Below are positions 1 to 10,567 of a stretch of DNA of 64,000 bases, in pieces. The notes below the pieces were generated by a model. It made no database searches. It saw nothing but the letters and a program-made list of their open reading frames with translations, and was not told the origin of the DNA. The stretch is from Lunularia cruciata (taxonomy: Eukaryota; Streptophyta; Marchantiopsida; Lunulariales; Lunulariaceae). Each line of letters begins with the position of its first letter. Within the stretch, counting starts at the first letter, position 1. A program made the position numbers and the translations under genes. The stretch spans positions 62,616,911 through 62,680,910 of the forward strand of contig OX419760.1 in assembly GCA_948567375.1 (NCBI GenBank), given 5' to 3'.

Positions 1-18
1 AAACTCCATATTGTTACA
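1..18 (-). repeat. Start of the 3' LTR of element A (truncated by window)
   Basis: These 18 bases match the terminal bases of the LTR at 5,208-5,225 exactly (ending TTGTTACA, i.e. TGTAACAA on the element strand). The remainder lies to the left of the window. Confidence 0.8.
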
Positions 19-21
19 TAT

Positions 22-3000
22 TCACCTACCGCTAGTTGGTGACGTCCTTGTTGCCAATGAAGCTTCAAATTCCTTGATGGCCATCTGTGCATTTTGGAGG
101 TGGGACAAAGGTTCCCATGTGGCATCATGAAGGGGATACCCTTTCCAAAGGACCTTGTACTCTGTATGTTGGCGATGGCCTCGTTGAACATGGCAACGCG
201 CAAGGATACGATCAACTTCGTATTCCTCATGATCATTGATAGGGACAGGAAGAGGGGGAGGTTGGACTCGAGAGGAAAAGGAAGAGGGGTTAGGAACAAA
301 GGGTTTCAACTTGGAAACATGAAAGACAGGATGGATACGCATGTGACAAGGCAAGGCAAGTCGATAAGAAATAGGAGAGACAATGTGGGTGATATCAAAG
401 GGTCCAATCCAATTAGGGGCAAGTTTACGAACTTGGGTATCAAGTGTGAGAGGGAGGTTACTAGAGGATAGCATGACTTTATCACCAACTGCAAAGATGA
501 GATCACAACGATAGTGGTCCGCGTATTGTTTTTGGCGATTCTGAGCAACAAGGAGGTGAGACTTGGCTTGTTAGAGAGATTGGGATCTAGTGGTCAAGAA
601 TGTGGAAGTATGAGGAACCTGAGAGGGAGGGGGAGCAAGAAGAGAATCTGGAACAAGTGGATCTTGGCCAAAATTGAGAAAGAAGGGAGAAAATCTGGTG
701 CTTGCTTGTTTGGAATTGTTGTAGGCAAATTTTGCAATTGCAAGACATTCATCCCAGTTGGTATGGTGGACATTGACAAAGACCCGCAACATATCCTCCA
801 ATGTACGATTTGCGCATTTGGTTTGTCCATCAGTTTGAGGATGATAGGCCGTGGACAAAGCAAGCTTGGTGCCGAGTATCTGGAAGAGTGCTTGCCAAAA
901 CTTCCCGATAAATCAAGGATCACGGTTGAAGATGAGTACACATGGCATCCCATGATGCTTGAAGATGTTGTCGAAGTAGATTTGTGCTAAGTTTGGAGCA
1001 TCCACGGTATCATAGGTTGGTGCCAAGTGGATTTGCTTACTAAGCTTATCCACAAACACCACAATTGCGGTGTGTCCTTGTTTTGTCTTTGGCAAGGATG
1101 TGATGAGATCTAAGCTCACATGCTCCCAACGAGCGGATGGAATGGCAAGTGGTTGAAGGAGTCCACTCGGCTTCTGGTTGCTGGCCTTGTTACGTTAGCA
1201 ACTCTCACATGATTGAACAAAGTCTCAAACATCTCGTGTCATGTTGGGCCACCACCATTAGCATTGGAGGGTGCCCAAGGTCTTGTCCACTCCCAGGTGA
1301 CCAGCTATTGGTAAATCATGGGCTTCTTGAAGGCGCACAAGTCAAAGATCACCTTTGGCTGGAACATAGATCTGGTCTGCATGGAATAAAATGCCTTCCT
1401 TGAAGGAGAAGGTGTTGTACTCCTTGCCGCATGCTGTTAGATGACCGTGTACCATTTGGAAGAAGGGATCTTGTTGTAGAGCTGATTGAAACTCATTATG
1501 GACCTTAGGGTCAATGGACACCGTTGTAATTGCCGCCATGATGAGAGGAAGAGCCTTCAAATCAGGTCGTCATGATAGAGCATCAGGGATGACATGGAAC
1601 CAACCTAGTTTGTACTCAAGTTTGATGTCAAACAATTGGAGTTGCTCTTCCCATCGATGATGCCGACTCTTCATGTGCTCCAAGTGTAAGGTCTGCAACA
1701 ATGGCTTGTGATCAGTTTGCATGATCACTTGTTTCCCAAGAGATAATGCCTCCATACCTTGGTGGCATATACCATTGCAAGTTGTTCCCAATCTCGAGCA
1801 GAGTAATTTCTTTCAGCTGTATTTAGTTGGCGAGACATAAAGGCAATAGGATGTAGTCCATCTGGAAATTCTTGTTGCAACACAGCTCCAATCGCAAAGT
1901 TAGAGCATCAAAATCAACCACACAAGGTAGTTGAGGATCATATGGTTGAAGAATGGGTCTTGAAGACACCATATGCTTTAACTTCTAGAATGCTTCTTCA
2001 TGCTTGGTGGTCCATTGGAAGCTCAAGTTCTTTCCCAAGAGGTCAGTCAATGGTGTAGCCACGTGAGCATAATAGTGGATGAACCGTCGGTAAAAGCTGG
2101 CCAGTCCATTGAATGCTTGTACTTTTGTAGCATCCTTCGGGGTAGGCCAATCAGTAATGGCCTTGATCTTCTCTTCTTCCATCTTGATCCCCTCTGATGA
2201 GATCTTATGACCCAAGAAGGTAACCTCCTTTTGCCAAAAAGCACACTTTGACTTCTTGTAGTAGAAATTCCACTATAGTAGTCGTTTTAGGACTTCTTGC
2301 ATATGATTCACGTGTTTTGCCTCTATCCTGCTATAGATTAGAATATCATCTAAGAACACCACCACAGACCGATCCAATAGTCCCTCCAACACCTGATGCA
2401 TCTGATCCATGAAGACTGCTGGAGCATTAGTGAGTCCGAAAGGTAGAACTCTCTACTCGAAATGTCCATACCTTGTGCGAAAGGCAGTCTTTTGCACATC
2501 CTCTCCTTCAATAGGAATTCAATAGCCGCTACGAACATCCAGCTTGGAAAAGTAGTGTGCTCCACTTAGTTGATCAAGCAGGTCATCGATCTGAGGCAAG
2601 GAATATGCATTCTTCACGGTTTGCTTATTGTGTCCACGGTAATCAATATAGAAACGAAGTCCTCCATCCTTCTTTGGAACAAATAGTACCGGTGCTCCCC
2701 AAGGAGAAGTACTATGTCGTATGAAATTCTTCTCCAACAACTCTGTAAGTGTTGTTCACAACTCCTCCAACTCCTTTGGTGAGAGCCGATAGATTGGTCT
2801 ACTCATTGGAGTACTCCTTGGCAATAACTCGATCTTGAAGGCCATACCTCGATCGGAGGGTAATCCCTTTGGCAGATCATTCGGAAACACATCTGCAAAC
2901 TCCTGAACTATCTGATCAACCATTGCTTGATGAGGTTCTTGGCCCTCCTCAGATTGTTCTTGTGCAATCGGCTTGACCCACACCGCAAATACAGACTTAT

Positions 3001-3652
3001 CTTCCTCCAGAGCTTGCTCTATGGCCGCTTCATTAACAAACTTCCCTTGTAGGGACTCATCTCTCTTCCAAGCTTACTCCATGGTTGCCTTCTTGGCAAA
3101 CTTCTCATCTTGGGACTCATCTCCCTTCCAGATTTGCTCTATGGCTACCTTCTCGACAAACTTCCCATCTTGGGACTGACTATTCTTAGGAGTCTTACTC
3201 AGAGGTGTCAGACAAACTAATCGGAAATTTCTACCTTGGTGTTGTACTTGAATTTGTCGTCGGGTCCAATCAAATTGAACCTTATGACGTTCAAGCCAAG
3301 GTAGACCCAAAATGATATCATAGTGTAGAGGTGCCACTACAAACCTCATACACTCCAAATACTCCTTCCCAATCTTGAAGGTAACGGGATGTGAGGTTTG
3401 GAATGCAGAACCCTTTCTATCATCCGCCATCATCAGACTACTTCCAAACACTGGCTTGATAGGAATACCCAATTCCTTTTCTACTTGCATAGACATACAA
3501 TTCTCTAAACTTCCAGAATCAACCAAAATCATACAACCTCAATTAGATATCGTACCTTGCAAGTGAAGCAAACTTACATAGGTCGAGCCTTCAATCCCAT
3601 TGGAACTAATCAAGCTCCTAGAAGGGGGCTCAAAATCTCCTACTGGGATTCT
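22..3652 (-). pseudogene. pol polyprotein of element A: protease, RT, RNase H, integrase, chromodomain
   Basis: The protein is a retroelement Pol. In order (minus strand): retropepsin-like protease near 3,330-3,530 with an active-site D-S-G motif; a spacer of three 20-residue repeats (2,998-3,177); RT with the conserved HSTSPWG block near 2,700 and an LDD-type active site near 2,350; RNase H near 1,700-1,960; integrase with an HHCC zinc domain near 1,170-1,340 and a catalytic core near 570-1,120; and a chromodomain (EEYEVDRIL ... YKVLWKGYP) near 120-270. The frame opens just after a TGA at about 3,655 and lies -1 relative to gag. Stops include a TAG at 2,273-2,275 in RT, shared with copy B. 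The last open frame (22-474, 150 residues) stops just before the 3' LTR. Confidence 0.9.
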
Positions 3653-4545
3653 TCATTTTCCTGATCATTCTTTTCCACAAACTCCATCTGGGCAACTTGT
3701 CGAGGTCGCCCATTCCTAAGTGGACACTCAGAAATGCGATGTCCAACTTGGTGACAATAAAAGCAACCTCCATTTTGTCATAATCTTTCTCTATCTGTTG
3801 TGCCAAGTGGTCTTCTTTGGATAGCATCAATCTCCATTGGTACCGGTTCTTCCACTCGTGTGTAGTGTACTGGTAGGCTTTGTGTAGGTTGAGGTCGAGA
3901 CCAAGTTGTTGCAACCAAGGAATCAAAACGCTTAGCCAATTGCATAGCTTCTTCTATGTTTTGTGCCTCCCGCATGGTCACCTCCAATTTAGTTCATGAC
4001 TTCAATCCTTGCACAAATCGATCCAGAACTTCACCTTCTTGGATATCTAGAATTTGCATGATGATGTTTTGAAATTGTGTGATGTAGCTTCTCACTAAGC
4101 CAATCTGCCTCAACTCCGCCAATTTATCTTGTGTGGCTTGGGTGGCATTTATCATTTGAAATTGACCAAGTATTGCATCTTTGAATTCTGCCCATGTCAA
4201 AATCAGTGTAACAATTTGTCATTCAGCTCTTTCTACTTGGAATCGCCACCAAAGTTTTGCCACGCTATCCAATTGGCTACAAGCCAAGAGAATTTATTTC
4301 CGCTCGTCTTGAAGATTGGTGGCTTCAAAGTAATGTTCGCAGTCAAACACAAAATTCTCCATTGTGCCTGGAAGATTCTTGCCTTCAAACACCTTGGGTT
4401 TTGAAAATCAAATGCGATCTTCTCCATCTCAAACTGGCACTCTGTCTATCTGTTCTCGTCGTTGCTAGTCTTGTTCATCCAACAATCAAGTAAGATGCTC
4501 AATTTGTTGTTGCATTGCAAGGATAACATCCGGTATTGCCACCAT
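3640..4545 (-). pseudogene. gag of element A
   Basis: The capsid-type Gag frame starts at an ATG at 4,545, the same place as in copy B. Its C-terminal part carries a CX2CX4HX4C zinc knuckle (near 3,730-3,770), the nucleic-acid-binding motif of retroelement nucleocapsids. The frame keeps step with B codon for codon but contains several stops in its first third (Q or R codons turned to TGA or TAG) and one more near 4,220. It ends at a TAG (3,640-3,642) that is conserved at the same place in B, G and H. It precedes pol, which is in the -1 frame. Confidence 0.85.
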
Positions 4546-4803
4546 CGCTACTACTCTATTCCACTACAGTCAATTTATCTAGTTGATTAACACATAGATA
4601 CAACACGTCCACCGTTCTCCATAAGTTACAACTGGAAGTATCAAGGGTTCCTCTAACACGGTGATCATATGTAGAAAATCCTGCCCAAAGCACGAGGTGA
4701 TGAATTGTGTGAAACAATGCTTTGGTAATATCTGGACATGAAAGTCCCAATGGTTTGGCGGAAATGGATTTGGTGGTCCATTAATTCCATCCATCCCATT
4801 CCT

Positions 4804-4815
4804 GCTCTGATACCA
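4804..4815 (-). other. Primer binding site (initiator Met tRNA type), element A
   Basis: On the element strand this reads TGGTATCAGAGC, one base inside the LTR end. It is the standard plant retrotransposon primer site complementary to the 3' end of initiator methionine tRNA. Confidence 0.9.
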
Positions 4816-4816
4816 A

Positions 4817-5225
4817 TGTAAAAGACCAAATCCGAGGAGAGAAATAGGAGAATGGAAACTCACATTGGGACACTTGAATGAAGGAAAACTCCAAATGCCT
4901 AGCATGAGCTTCGGCCTTGGTATTTATAGGTAGCATACAAGACCCTTGAAGCTTCTCAAGAAGCTTCCTTGAGCCGCTTTCTTGGAGTGCAAGCCAAGTT
5001 AACTAGGAAGCTTCTCAAGAAGCTTCCTTCTAGAAGCCGCCTACTTGGCGTGCAAGCTAAGCTAGTTAGAAGCTTCTAGAAGCTACCTACTTAGGGCGCA
5101 AGTTAACTAGTTGGGAAGCTTCCCAAGAAGCTTCTTAGATGCTTTTAGAATATTCTAGGCTATTTTGTCTTATTCTCTACTTCGTAAGCCCGACTAACTT
5201 TGTCGCTAAACTCCATATTGTTACA
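4817..5225 (-). repeat. 5' LTR of element A (409 bp)
   Basis: Begins TGTAACAATATGG and ends CTTTTACA on the element strand. It aligns along its length with the 424-bp LTRs of element B. It contains a TATAAATA promoter box near 4,920-4,927 and, upstream of it, clusters of GAAnnTTC palindromes, for example GAAgcTTCtaGAA at 5,069-5,081. These look like heat-shock elements. Confidence 0.93.
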
Positions 5226-6230
5226 AGAATAGTCAGTCCTAAGATGGGAAGCTTGTTGAGAAGGTAACCATAGAGCAAACTTTGAAGAGAGATGAGTCCC
5301 AAGATGGGAATTTTGTTAGGAAAGCAACCATAGAGCAAGATTTGAAGGAGGATGAGTCCCTACATAGGAATTTTGTCGATGAAGTAGCTATAGAGCAAGC
5401 TTTGGAGGAAGATAAGTCTATTTTTGTAGTGTGAATCAAGCCAATTACACAAGGAGAATCTGAGGAGAGGTTCATCAAGCAATGGTTGATCAAATAGTTC
5501 AAGAGTTTTTGGATGTGTTTCCGGATGATCTGCCAAAGGGATTACCCTCTGATCATGGTATGCTCTTAAAGATTGAGTTATTGCCAAGGAGTACTCCAAT
5601 GACTAGATCAATATATTGACTCTCACCAAAGAAGTTGGAGGAGTTGCAAACAACACTTATAGAGTTGTTGGAGAAGGATTTCATATGACATAGTACATCT
5701 CCTTGGGAAGCGCAAGTACTAGGTATTCCAAAGAAGAATGGAGGACTTCATTTTGATATTGACTATCATGGGCTCAACAAACAAACCTTTGAAGACTACA
5801 TACCCCTTGCCTTGAAATGATGACTTGATCAATTGAGTGGAGCACAATACTTCTTCAAGTTGGATCTTCACAATGGCCATTGGCAAATCCATGTTGATAG
5901 GGAAGATGTGCAAAAGATTGCCTTTTGCACAAGGTATGGAAATTTTGAGTAGAGAGTTTTGCCTTTTGGGCTCACTAATGCTGCAACAATCTTCATGGAT
6001 TAGATGCATAGGGTGTTGGATGGATTTTTGGATCAATACATGGTGGTATTCTTGGATGATATCTCAATCTATAGTAAGACAAAGGAGAATCATATGCAAG
6101 AAGTCCTAAGACTACTACAACAATGGAAGTTTTATTGCAAGAAGTCAAAGTGTGCCTTTTGGCAAAAGGAAGTTACCTTCTTGGGTCACAAGATCTCATT
6201 GGATGGAATCAAAATGGAAAAGGAGAATAG
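5226..6230 (+). pseudogene. Element E: decayed chromovirus protease-RT fragment, split by element A
   Basis: The sequence matches the pol of element B from the protease/RT spacer (about 21,446) to the RNase H border (about 22,465), in plus orientation. It includes three copies of the 60-bp spacer repeat (5,235-5,414) and the RT block ending in an LDD-type active site near 6,055. Many stops interrupt it, including a TGA at 5,686-5,688 shared with B and F. The left end is exactly the insertion point of element A; its 5' part must lie left of the window. The right end is a simple truncation; no LTR follows. Confidence 0.85.
5235..5414 (+). repeat. Three 60-bp coding repeats in element E
   Basis: Units start at 5,235, 5,295 and 5,355. 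Each encodes a diverged copy of a 20-residue module (S-x-D-G-K-F-V ... E-Q-x-x-K) between protease and RT. Confidence 0.75.
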
Positions 6231-6566
6231 ATAGTTTAATAAGTCATCACTCTAGCTTCATTATTGAGAGCACATTATGGCACCAATGCTCCAAACATTA
6301 GGGCATCTCCAACAAGATGCACAAACAAGAAGTAGAGAATGGAAAGGGTCTAATGACAAGAAATTGAAATGGTAACACTCCATCTCATAAATCCAATTGG
6401 ATTGATATTGTCACCATTTGGCATTAACATAAGATGAGCATCTATCTACTCCCACACTACCAAAATCACCAAAGATGAAATCAATTGTCCTCTCCTAGCC
6501 AAACTTATATAGATGTAGGTATAGATATGAGTCCACCAATCTCTAAGACAATAAGTGAAGATGGAC
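6231..6566. other. Unassigned non-coding stretch
   Basis: AT-rich sequence between the truncated end of element E and the LTR-like copy at 6,567. I see no coding frame, RNA gene or terminal repeat in it. Confidence 0.5.
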
Positions 6567-7197
6567 TTTAACACTCATTTGTGCATGTATGTATTATTGT
6601 GATATTTATTTTGGTATTTTAAATACTTGAGAGATGTTATTTATATAGAGATAAAGGATGGTTCTATATTAGTCATGATTAGCTAAAGTTAGTCATAGCT
6701 AAGGTAGAGTGGACATTACTTTAGAGAAAGTGGAAAAAATGAACAAAATTATTTTGGATTCTAACGTGTTGACTTGATATTATTCCTAAGTGTTTGGCTT
6801 TGAGGACTCTTGACCCCACAAGCCTTTTTGTTTTAGATTCTTCTATAGTCTAAGTACAGCCCATGTGAAGGAATCCTTGACTTAGTGGTTAGGTCAAGAT
6901 AAGACCACATGCTTAGGGAAATATTCCCATGAGTATAAATATTCCTTTTGACTTTTGACTTTATTTGACTTTTAGACTAGTAACTTGAGGTACTTCAATA
7001 ATTAGTAACTTGATGAGTAACTATTTCATAAGTACATAAACTAGGAGTGATGAGATATTCATGATCTTTTCATTTGCAACTATCTCTCTCTCATTGAGTT
7101 CTCTAGTGAGCAACGGTTTGAGTCTTAGAGTGTTAGCCTTGGAGGAGTATGATGGAGTTGGCGGTTCCTTGCCTTCTTAGTTCATGGTGCACTACAT
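6567..7197 (+). repeat. Solo LTR-like copy of the TGTAACAACC family
   Basis: This stretch is clearly homologous over its whole length to 40,269-40,910, the 3' LTR of decayed element I. Shared blocks include GTGCATGTATGT near the start, the segment around GACTTGATATTATTC, and the CTATCTCTCTCTC run near the end. The initial TG is degraded to TT. No internal retroelement sequence flanks it on either side, so it behaves as a solo LTR. I could not identify a target duplication. Confidence 0.75.
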
Positions 7198-7518
7198 GAA
7201 TAGCCATCAAAGGTTTATCCTAAGTGAGAGACATGCCAGCTCATAAGACCAATTGACTAAGGTACAAATCTAGGAGCCAAAGATCTCATGTTCAAACCTT
7301 ACTATGCACACTACTAAGGAGTTTGCTGATTTTGCCAAAAGAATGCTAGAAACTCATCTAAACTAGCTAGCCTCATGCTATAGGTTGGCTTGTTGAGCTT
7401 TAAGTCTCTAAATGCCAAATTTTAGCCAAATGAGTCCTTTCTTCTTGTAAATTCAAGCCTTTTCTAATCTAGCTAACTTTTACCAAATTTCATAAACCTT
7501 TGAATTTAGCTTACCTCC
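7198..7518. other. Unassigned non-coding stretch
   Basis: No coding frame or recognisable element. A GTTCAAACC sequence near 7,290-7,300 resembles a pol III B box, but no convincing SINE structure surrounds it. Confidence 0.4.
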
Positions 7519-8256
7519 TGTAATACCAAGAGCTAGCCATATGATTTAGATGGGAAATTTGGTTTGGTAACATCTAGAATGATGTTATACATGATGGTCA
7601 AAATAGATTAGATAGAAGTATTACCATAAGGGTACTTCTACAAATAGGGCAGAACCAAAAATAGACTTGAAAACCTTAGAACCAATAGCTAAACATATGA
7701 TTTAAAGGTGAAAATTGGTTTGATAACATCTAGAAGGATGTTACACATGATGGACTAAACAGATCAGAAAGAGGTATCACCAAAAGGGAACTTCTACTAA
7801 TAGAGTACAAACCAAAATATGCCTAAAATCTTTCAAAGCAATTTTGGAGGCCTAAACGAATGAATTAGGCATAAAAAATATGTTGATGCCCCCCCTCAAT
7901 AGAGAAAAGGCTGGCCTTCCCTCCCCCTGGTTTGTCTCATTGAGAGCTTTCCAATGGTACCTTACCCACGTGATTCTTAGATTCCTATAGGAAGATTCCC
8001 TAAAAGATTCCCTCCGGTCAAAGCTTGTTTGACCAACTAGATAAGACCTAGACCACCATGTCACCCATCCAAGTAAGTAATCCAAGGGTAGAACTTGCTA
8101 ACATGTCACCTATCTGTGTGCCTAATCCTATGGTGGAGCTTCCTTGGAGGAGATCCTCTTTGTCTATATAATAAAGAGAAGGTGCTCTTTTGGGGCATCA
8201 AATGATTGAGTGTGAAATCTGTGTTTTCTCTCTTCTCTTGTCCTTGGAGTATTACA
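7519..8256 (+). repeat. LTR copy 1 of the TGTAATACC family (738 bp)
   Basis: Starts TGTAATACCAAG and ends GTATTACA. It carries a TATATAATA box about 85 bp before the end, which sets the plus orientation. The sequence between the two ends is unrelated to the chromovirus LTRs. Confidence 0.85.
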
Positions 8257-8678
8257 AAGCCAAGTGGAGATGAGGTTTGGTAGGAATCCAAACCCAAAAC
8301 CAAAACCAAGCACCATGTGGATGCAGATGCCACATGTTCAAGGAGGCTCATGCAGCAAATGCAAACAATATGGTCAAAAGATTGTAGGTCAAAATCACCC
8401 CACAAACCCCCATATGGCCATTTGTGCATCTTGGAGATGAGAAAGAAGTTCCCATGTGATATTATGAAGGGGATACCCTTTCCAAAGGACCCTGTAATTT
8501 GTATGTTACCGGTGGCCTTGTTGAATGTGGCGATGTGCAAGGATACAATCAACTTCGTACTTCTCATGATCATTGATAGAGATGGGAGGAGGAGGAGGAA
8601 GGATGAGGTTGGATCCAAGAGGAAAAAAAAGATGGGTTAGGAACAAATTGTTCTAACTTGGAAATGTGAAAGATAAGG
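8257..8678 (-). pseudogene. Chromodomain-end fragment of element F between LTR copies 1 and 2
   Basis: From about 8,395 to 8,678 the minus strand matches the end of chromovirus pol (chromodomain and the sequence just upstream), as at 60-330 of element A. The first 140 bp (8,257-8,395) is not chromovirus sequence and may be remnant internal sequence of the LTR family. The frame is broken. Confidence 0.7.
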
Positions 8679-9424
8679 TGTAATACCAAGAGCTAGCCAC
8701 ATGATCTAGATGTGAAATTTGGTATGGTAACATCTAGAATGACGTTATACATGATGGTCAAAATAGATCAGATAGAAGTATCACCAAAAGGGTATTTCTA
8801 CACATAGGGTAGAACCCAAAATAGACTTGAAAACCTTAGAACCAATAGCTAGACATATGATTTAAAGGTGAGAATTGGTTTGGTAACATCTAGAAGGATG
8901 TTACATATGATGGACTAAACAGATCAGAAAGAGGTATCATTGAAAGGGGACTTCTACTAATAGAGTAGGAATCAAGATATGCCTTAAATCTTTGAAGGCA
9001 ATTTTGGAGGCCTAAACGGATGAATTAGGCCTCAAAAATGTGCAATTCCCCCTCCCCCTCCCCCCCCCCCCCCCAACATCAAAGAAAAGGTTGGCCTTCC
9101 CTCCCCCTAGTTTGTCTTGTCGAGAGCTTTCTAATAGTACCTTATCCATGTGATTCTAAGATTCCTATAGGAAGATTCTCTCCAGACAAAGCTTGTTTGA
9201 CCAACCAGATAGGACCTAGACCAACATGTCACCCATCCAAGTAAGTTATCCAAGGGTGGAGCTTGTTGACATATCACCTATCTGTGTGTCTTATCTTATG
9301 GTGGAGCTTCCTTGGAGGAGATCCTCTTTGTCTATATAATAAAGAGAAGGTGTTCCTTTGGGGCATCAAATGATTGAGTGTGAAATTTGTATTTTTTCTC
9401 TTCTCTTGTCCTCGGAGTATTACA
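8679..9424 (+). repeat. LTR copy 2 of the TGTAATACC family (746 bp)
   Basis: Homologous along its length to copies 1 and 3 and to the inverted copy at 42,180-42,914. It contains a poly-C run of about 14 bases near 9,061, where copy 1 has only a short C run. The TATATAATA box is near 9,334. Confidence 0.85.
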
Positions 9425-9808
9425 AGGCCAAGTGGAGACAAGGTTTGGCAAGAATCCAAACCCAAAACCAAAACCAAGCGCCATGTGGGTGCAGATGCCA
9501 CATGCTCAAGAAGGCTCATGCAGCAAATGCAAACAATATGGTCAAAAGATTGTAGGTCAACATCATCCCACAAACTCCCGGATGGCCATTTGCGCATTTT
9601 GGAGATGAGAAAGAGGTTCCCATGTGATATCATGAAGGGGATACCCTTTCCAAAGGACCTTGTATTTTGTATGTTGCCGGTGGCCTCGTTGAATGTGGCA
9701 ATGTGCAAGGATAGAGAGATGGGAGGAGGAGGAGGAGGTTGGATCCAAGAGGAAAAAGATGATGGGTTAGGAATAAATTGTTCCAACTTGGAAATGTGAA
9801 AGACAAGG
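9425..9808 (-). pseudogene. Second copy of the element F chromodomain fragment
   Basis: Near-identical to 8,257-8,678 but shorter by deletions in the GA-rich part near 9,710-9,760. On the minus strand the chromodomain residues (HTKYKVLWKGYPLHD) are readable at 9,563-9,748. The end continues into F sequence resumed at 10,568. Confidence 0.7.
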
Positions 9809-10567
9809 TGTAATACTAAGAGCTAGCCACATGATCTAGATGTGAAATTTGGTTTGGTAACATCTAGAATAATGTGATACATGATGGTCAAAATAGATCA
9901 AATAGAAGTATCACCAAAAGGGTACTTCTACTAATAGGATAGAAACCAAAATAGACTTGAAAACCTTAGAACCAATAGCTAGACATATGATTTAAAGGTG
10001 AAAATTGGGTTGGTAACATCTAGAAGGATGTTACACATGATGGACTAAACAGATCAGAAAGAGATATCACCAAAAGGGGACTTCTATTAGTAGAGTTGGA
10101 ACCAAAATATGCTTGAAATTTTTGAAGGCAATTTTGGAGGCCTAAACGGATGTATTAGGCCTCAAAATGTGCATAGTCTTCCCCCCTGCCCCCGGCCCGC
10201 TAACAAAGGAAAGGTAGGCCTTCCCTCCCCCCTTGGTTTGTCTTGTCAAGAGCTTTCCAATGGTACCTCATCCATGTGATTTTGAGATTACTACAAGAAG
10301 ATTCCCTAAAAGATTCCCTTGTTTGACCAACCAGATAGGACCAAGACCAACATGTCACCCATCCAAGTGAATAATCCAAGGGTGGAGCTTGCTGACATGT
10401 CACCTATCTATGTGCCTAATCCTATGGTGGAGCTTCCTTGGAGGAGATCCTCTTTGTCTATATAATAAAGAGAAGGTGTTCCTTTGGAGCAACGGAGGTT
10501 TGAATGTGAAATTGTGTGTTTCTCATGGTGTGTTTCTTCTCAAGTCTCATATCCTTAGAGTATTACA
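9809..10567 (+). repeat. LTR copy 3 of the TGTAATACC family (759 bp)
   Basis: Starts TGTAATACTAAG and ends GTATTACA. It directly interrupts the antisense pol of element F, which resumes at 10,568 in register with the sequence before 9,809. Confidence 0.85.

Larger units (their letters stand above)
1..5225 (-). mobile_element. Ty3/gypsy chromovirus copy A (3' LTR cut by window edge)
   Basis: Seen: reading the minus strand, an LTR (4,817-5,225) is followed by an initiator-Met-type primer site, gag with a zinc knuckle, protease, reverse transcriptase, RNase H, integrase, a C-terminal chromodomain, and the first 18 bp of the second LTR at positions 1-18. This order (integrase after RT/RNase H) and the chromodomain define a Ty3/gypsy chromovirus. 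Several in-frame stops break gag and pol, so it is non-autonomous as it stands. It lies inside fragment E, which resumes at 5,226 in the opposite orientation; the other flank is outside the window, so the target duplication cannot be checked. It is closely related to copy B at 19,377-25,040. Confidence 0.93.
7519..10567 (+). mobile_element. Tandem array: three LTRs alternating with a captured chromodomain segment
   Basis: Three direct copies of one LTR (7,519-8,256; 8,679-9,424; 9,809-10,567) are separated by two near-identical segments (8,257-8,678 and 9,425-9,808). The repeating unit is segment plus LTR, 1,168 and 1,143 bp. The distal part of each segment is antisense chromovirus pol (chromodomain end) belonging to element F, and F continues directly after the third LTR. 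The bases before the third LTR (CAAGG) resemble those after it (CAAGA), consistent with a slightly eroded target duplication. The simplest history is an LTR element inserted into F, followed by unequal recombination that duplicated the unit. Confidence 0.8.

Noticed and set aside
94-471. Long plus-strand frame opposite the chromodomain of element A
   Set aside because: It is the antisense shadow of the clearly conserved minus-strand chromodomain; the same shadow appears opposite the other copies.
7245-7305. Possible tRNA-derived SINE head (GTTCAAACC resembling a B box)
   Set aside because: The A-box match is weak, there is no poly-A or simple-repeat tail, no target duplication and no second copy in the window.
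8106-8618. 170-residue minus-strand frame spanning LTR copy 1 and the captured segment, and the twin at 9,274-9,786
   Set aside because: Only the chromodomain part resembles protein; the rest is LTR sequence read by chance.
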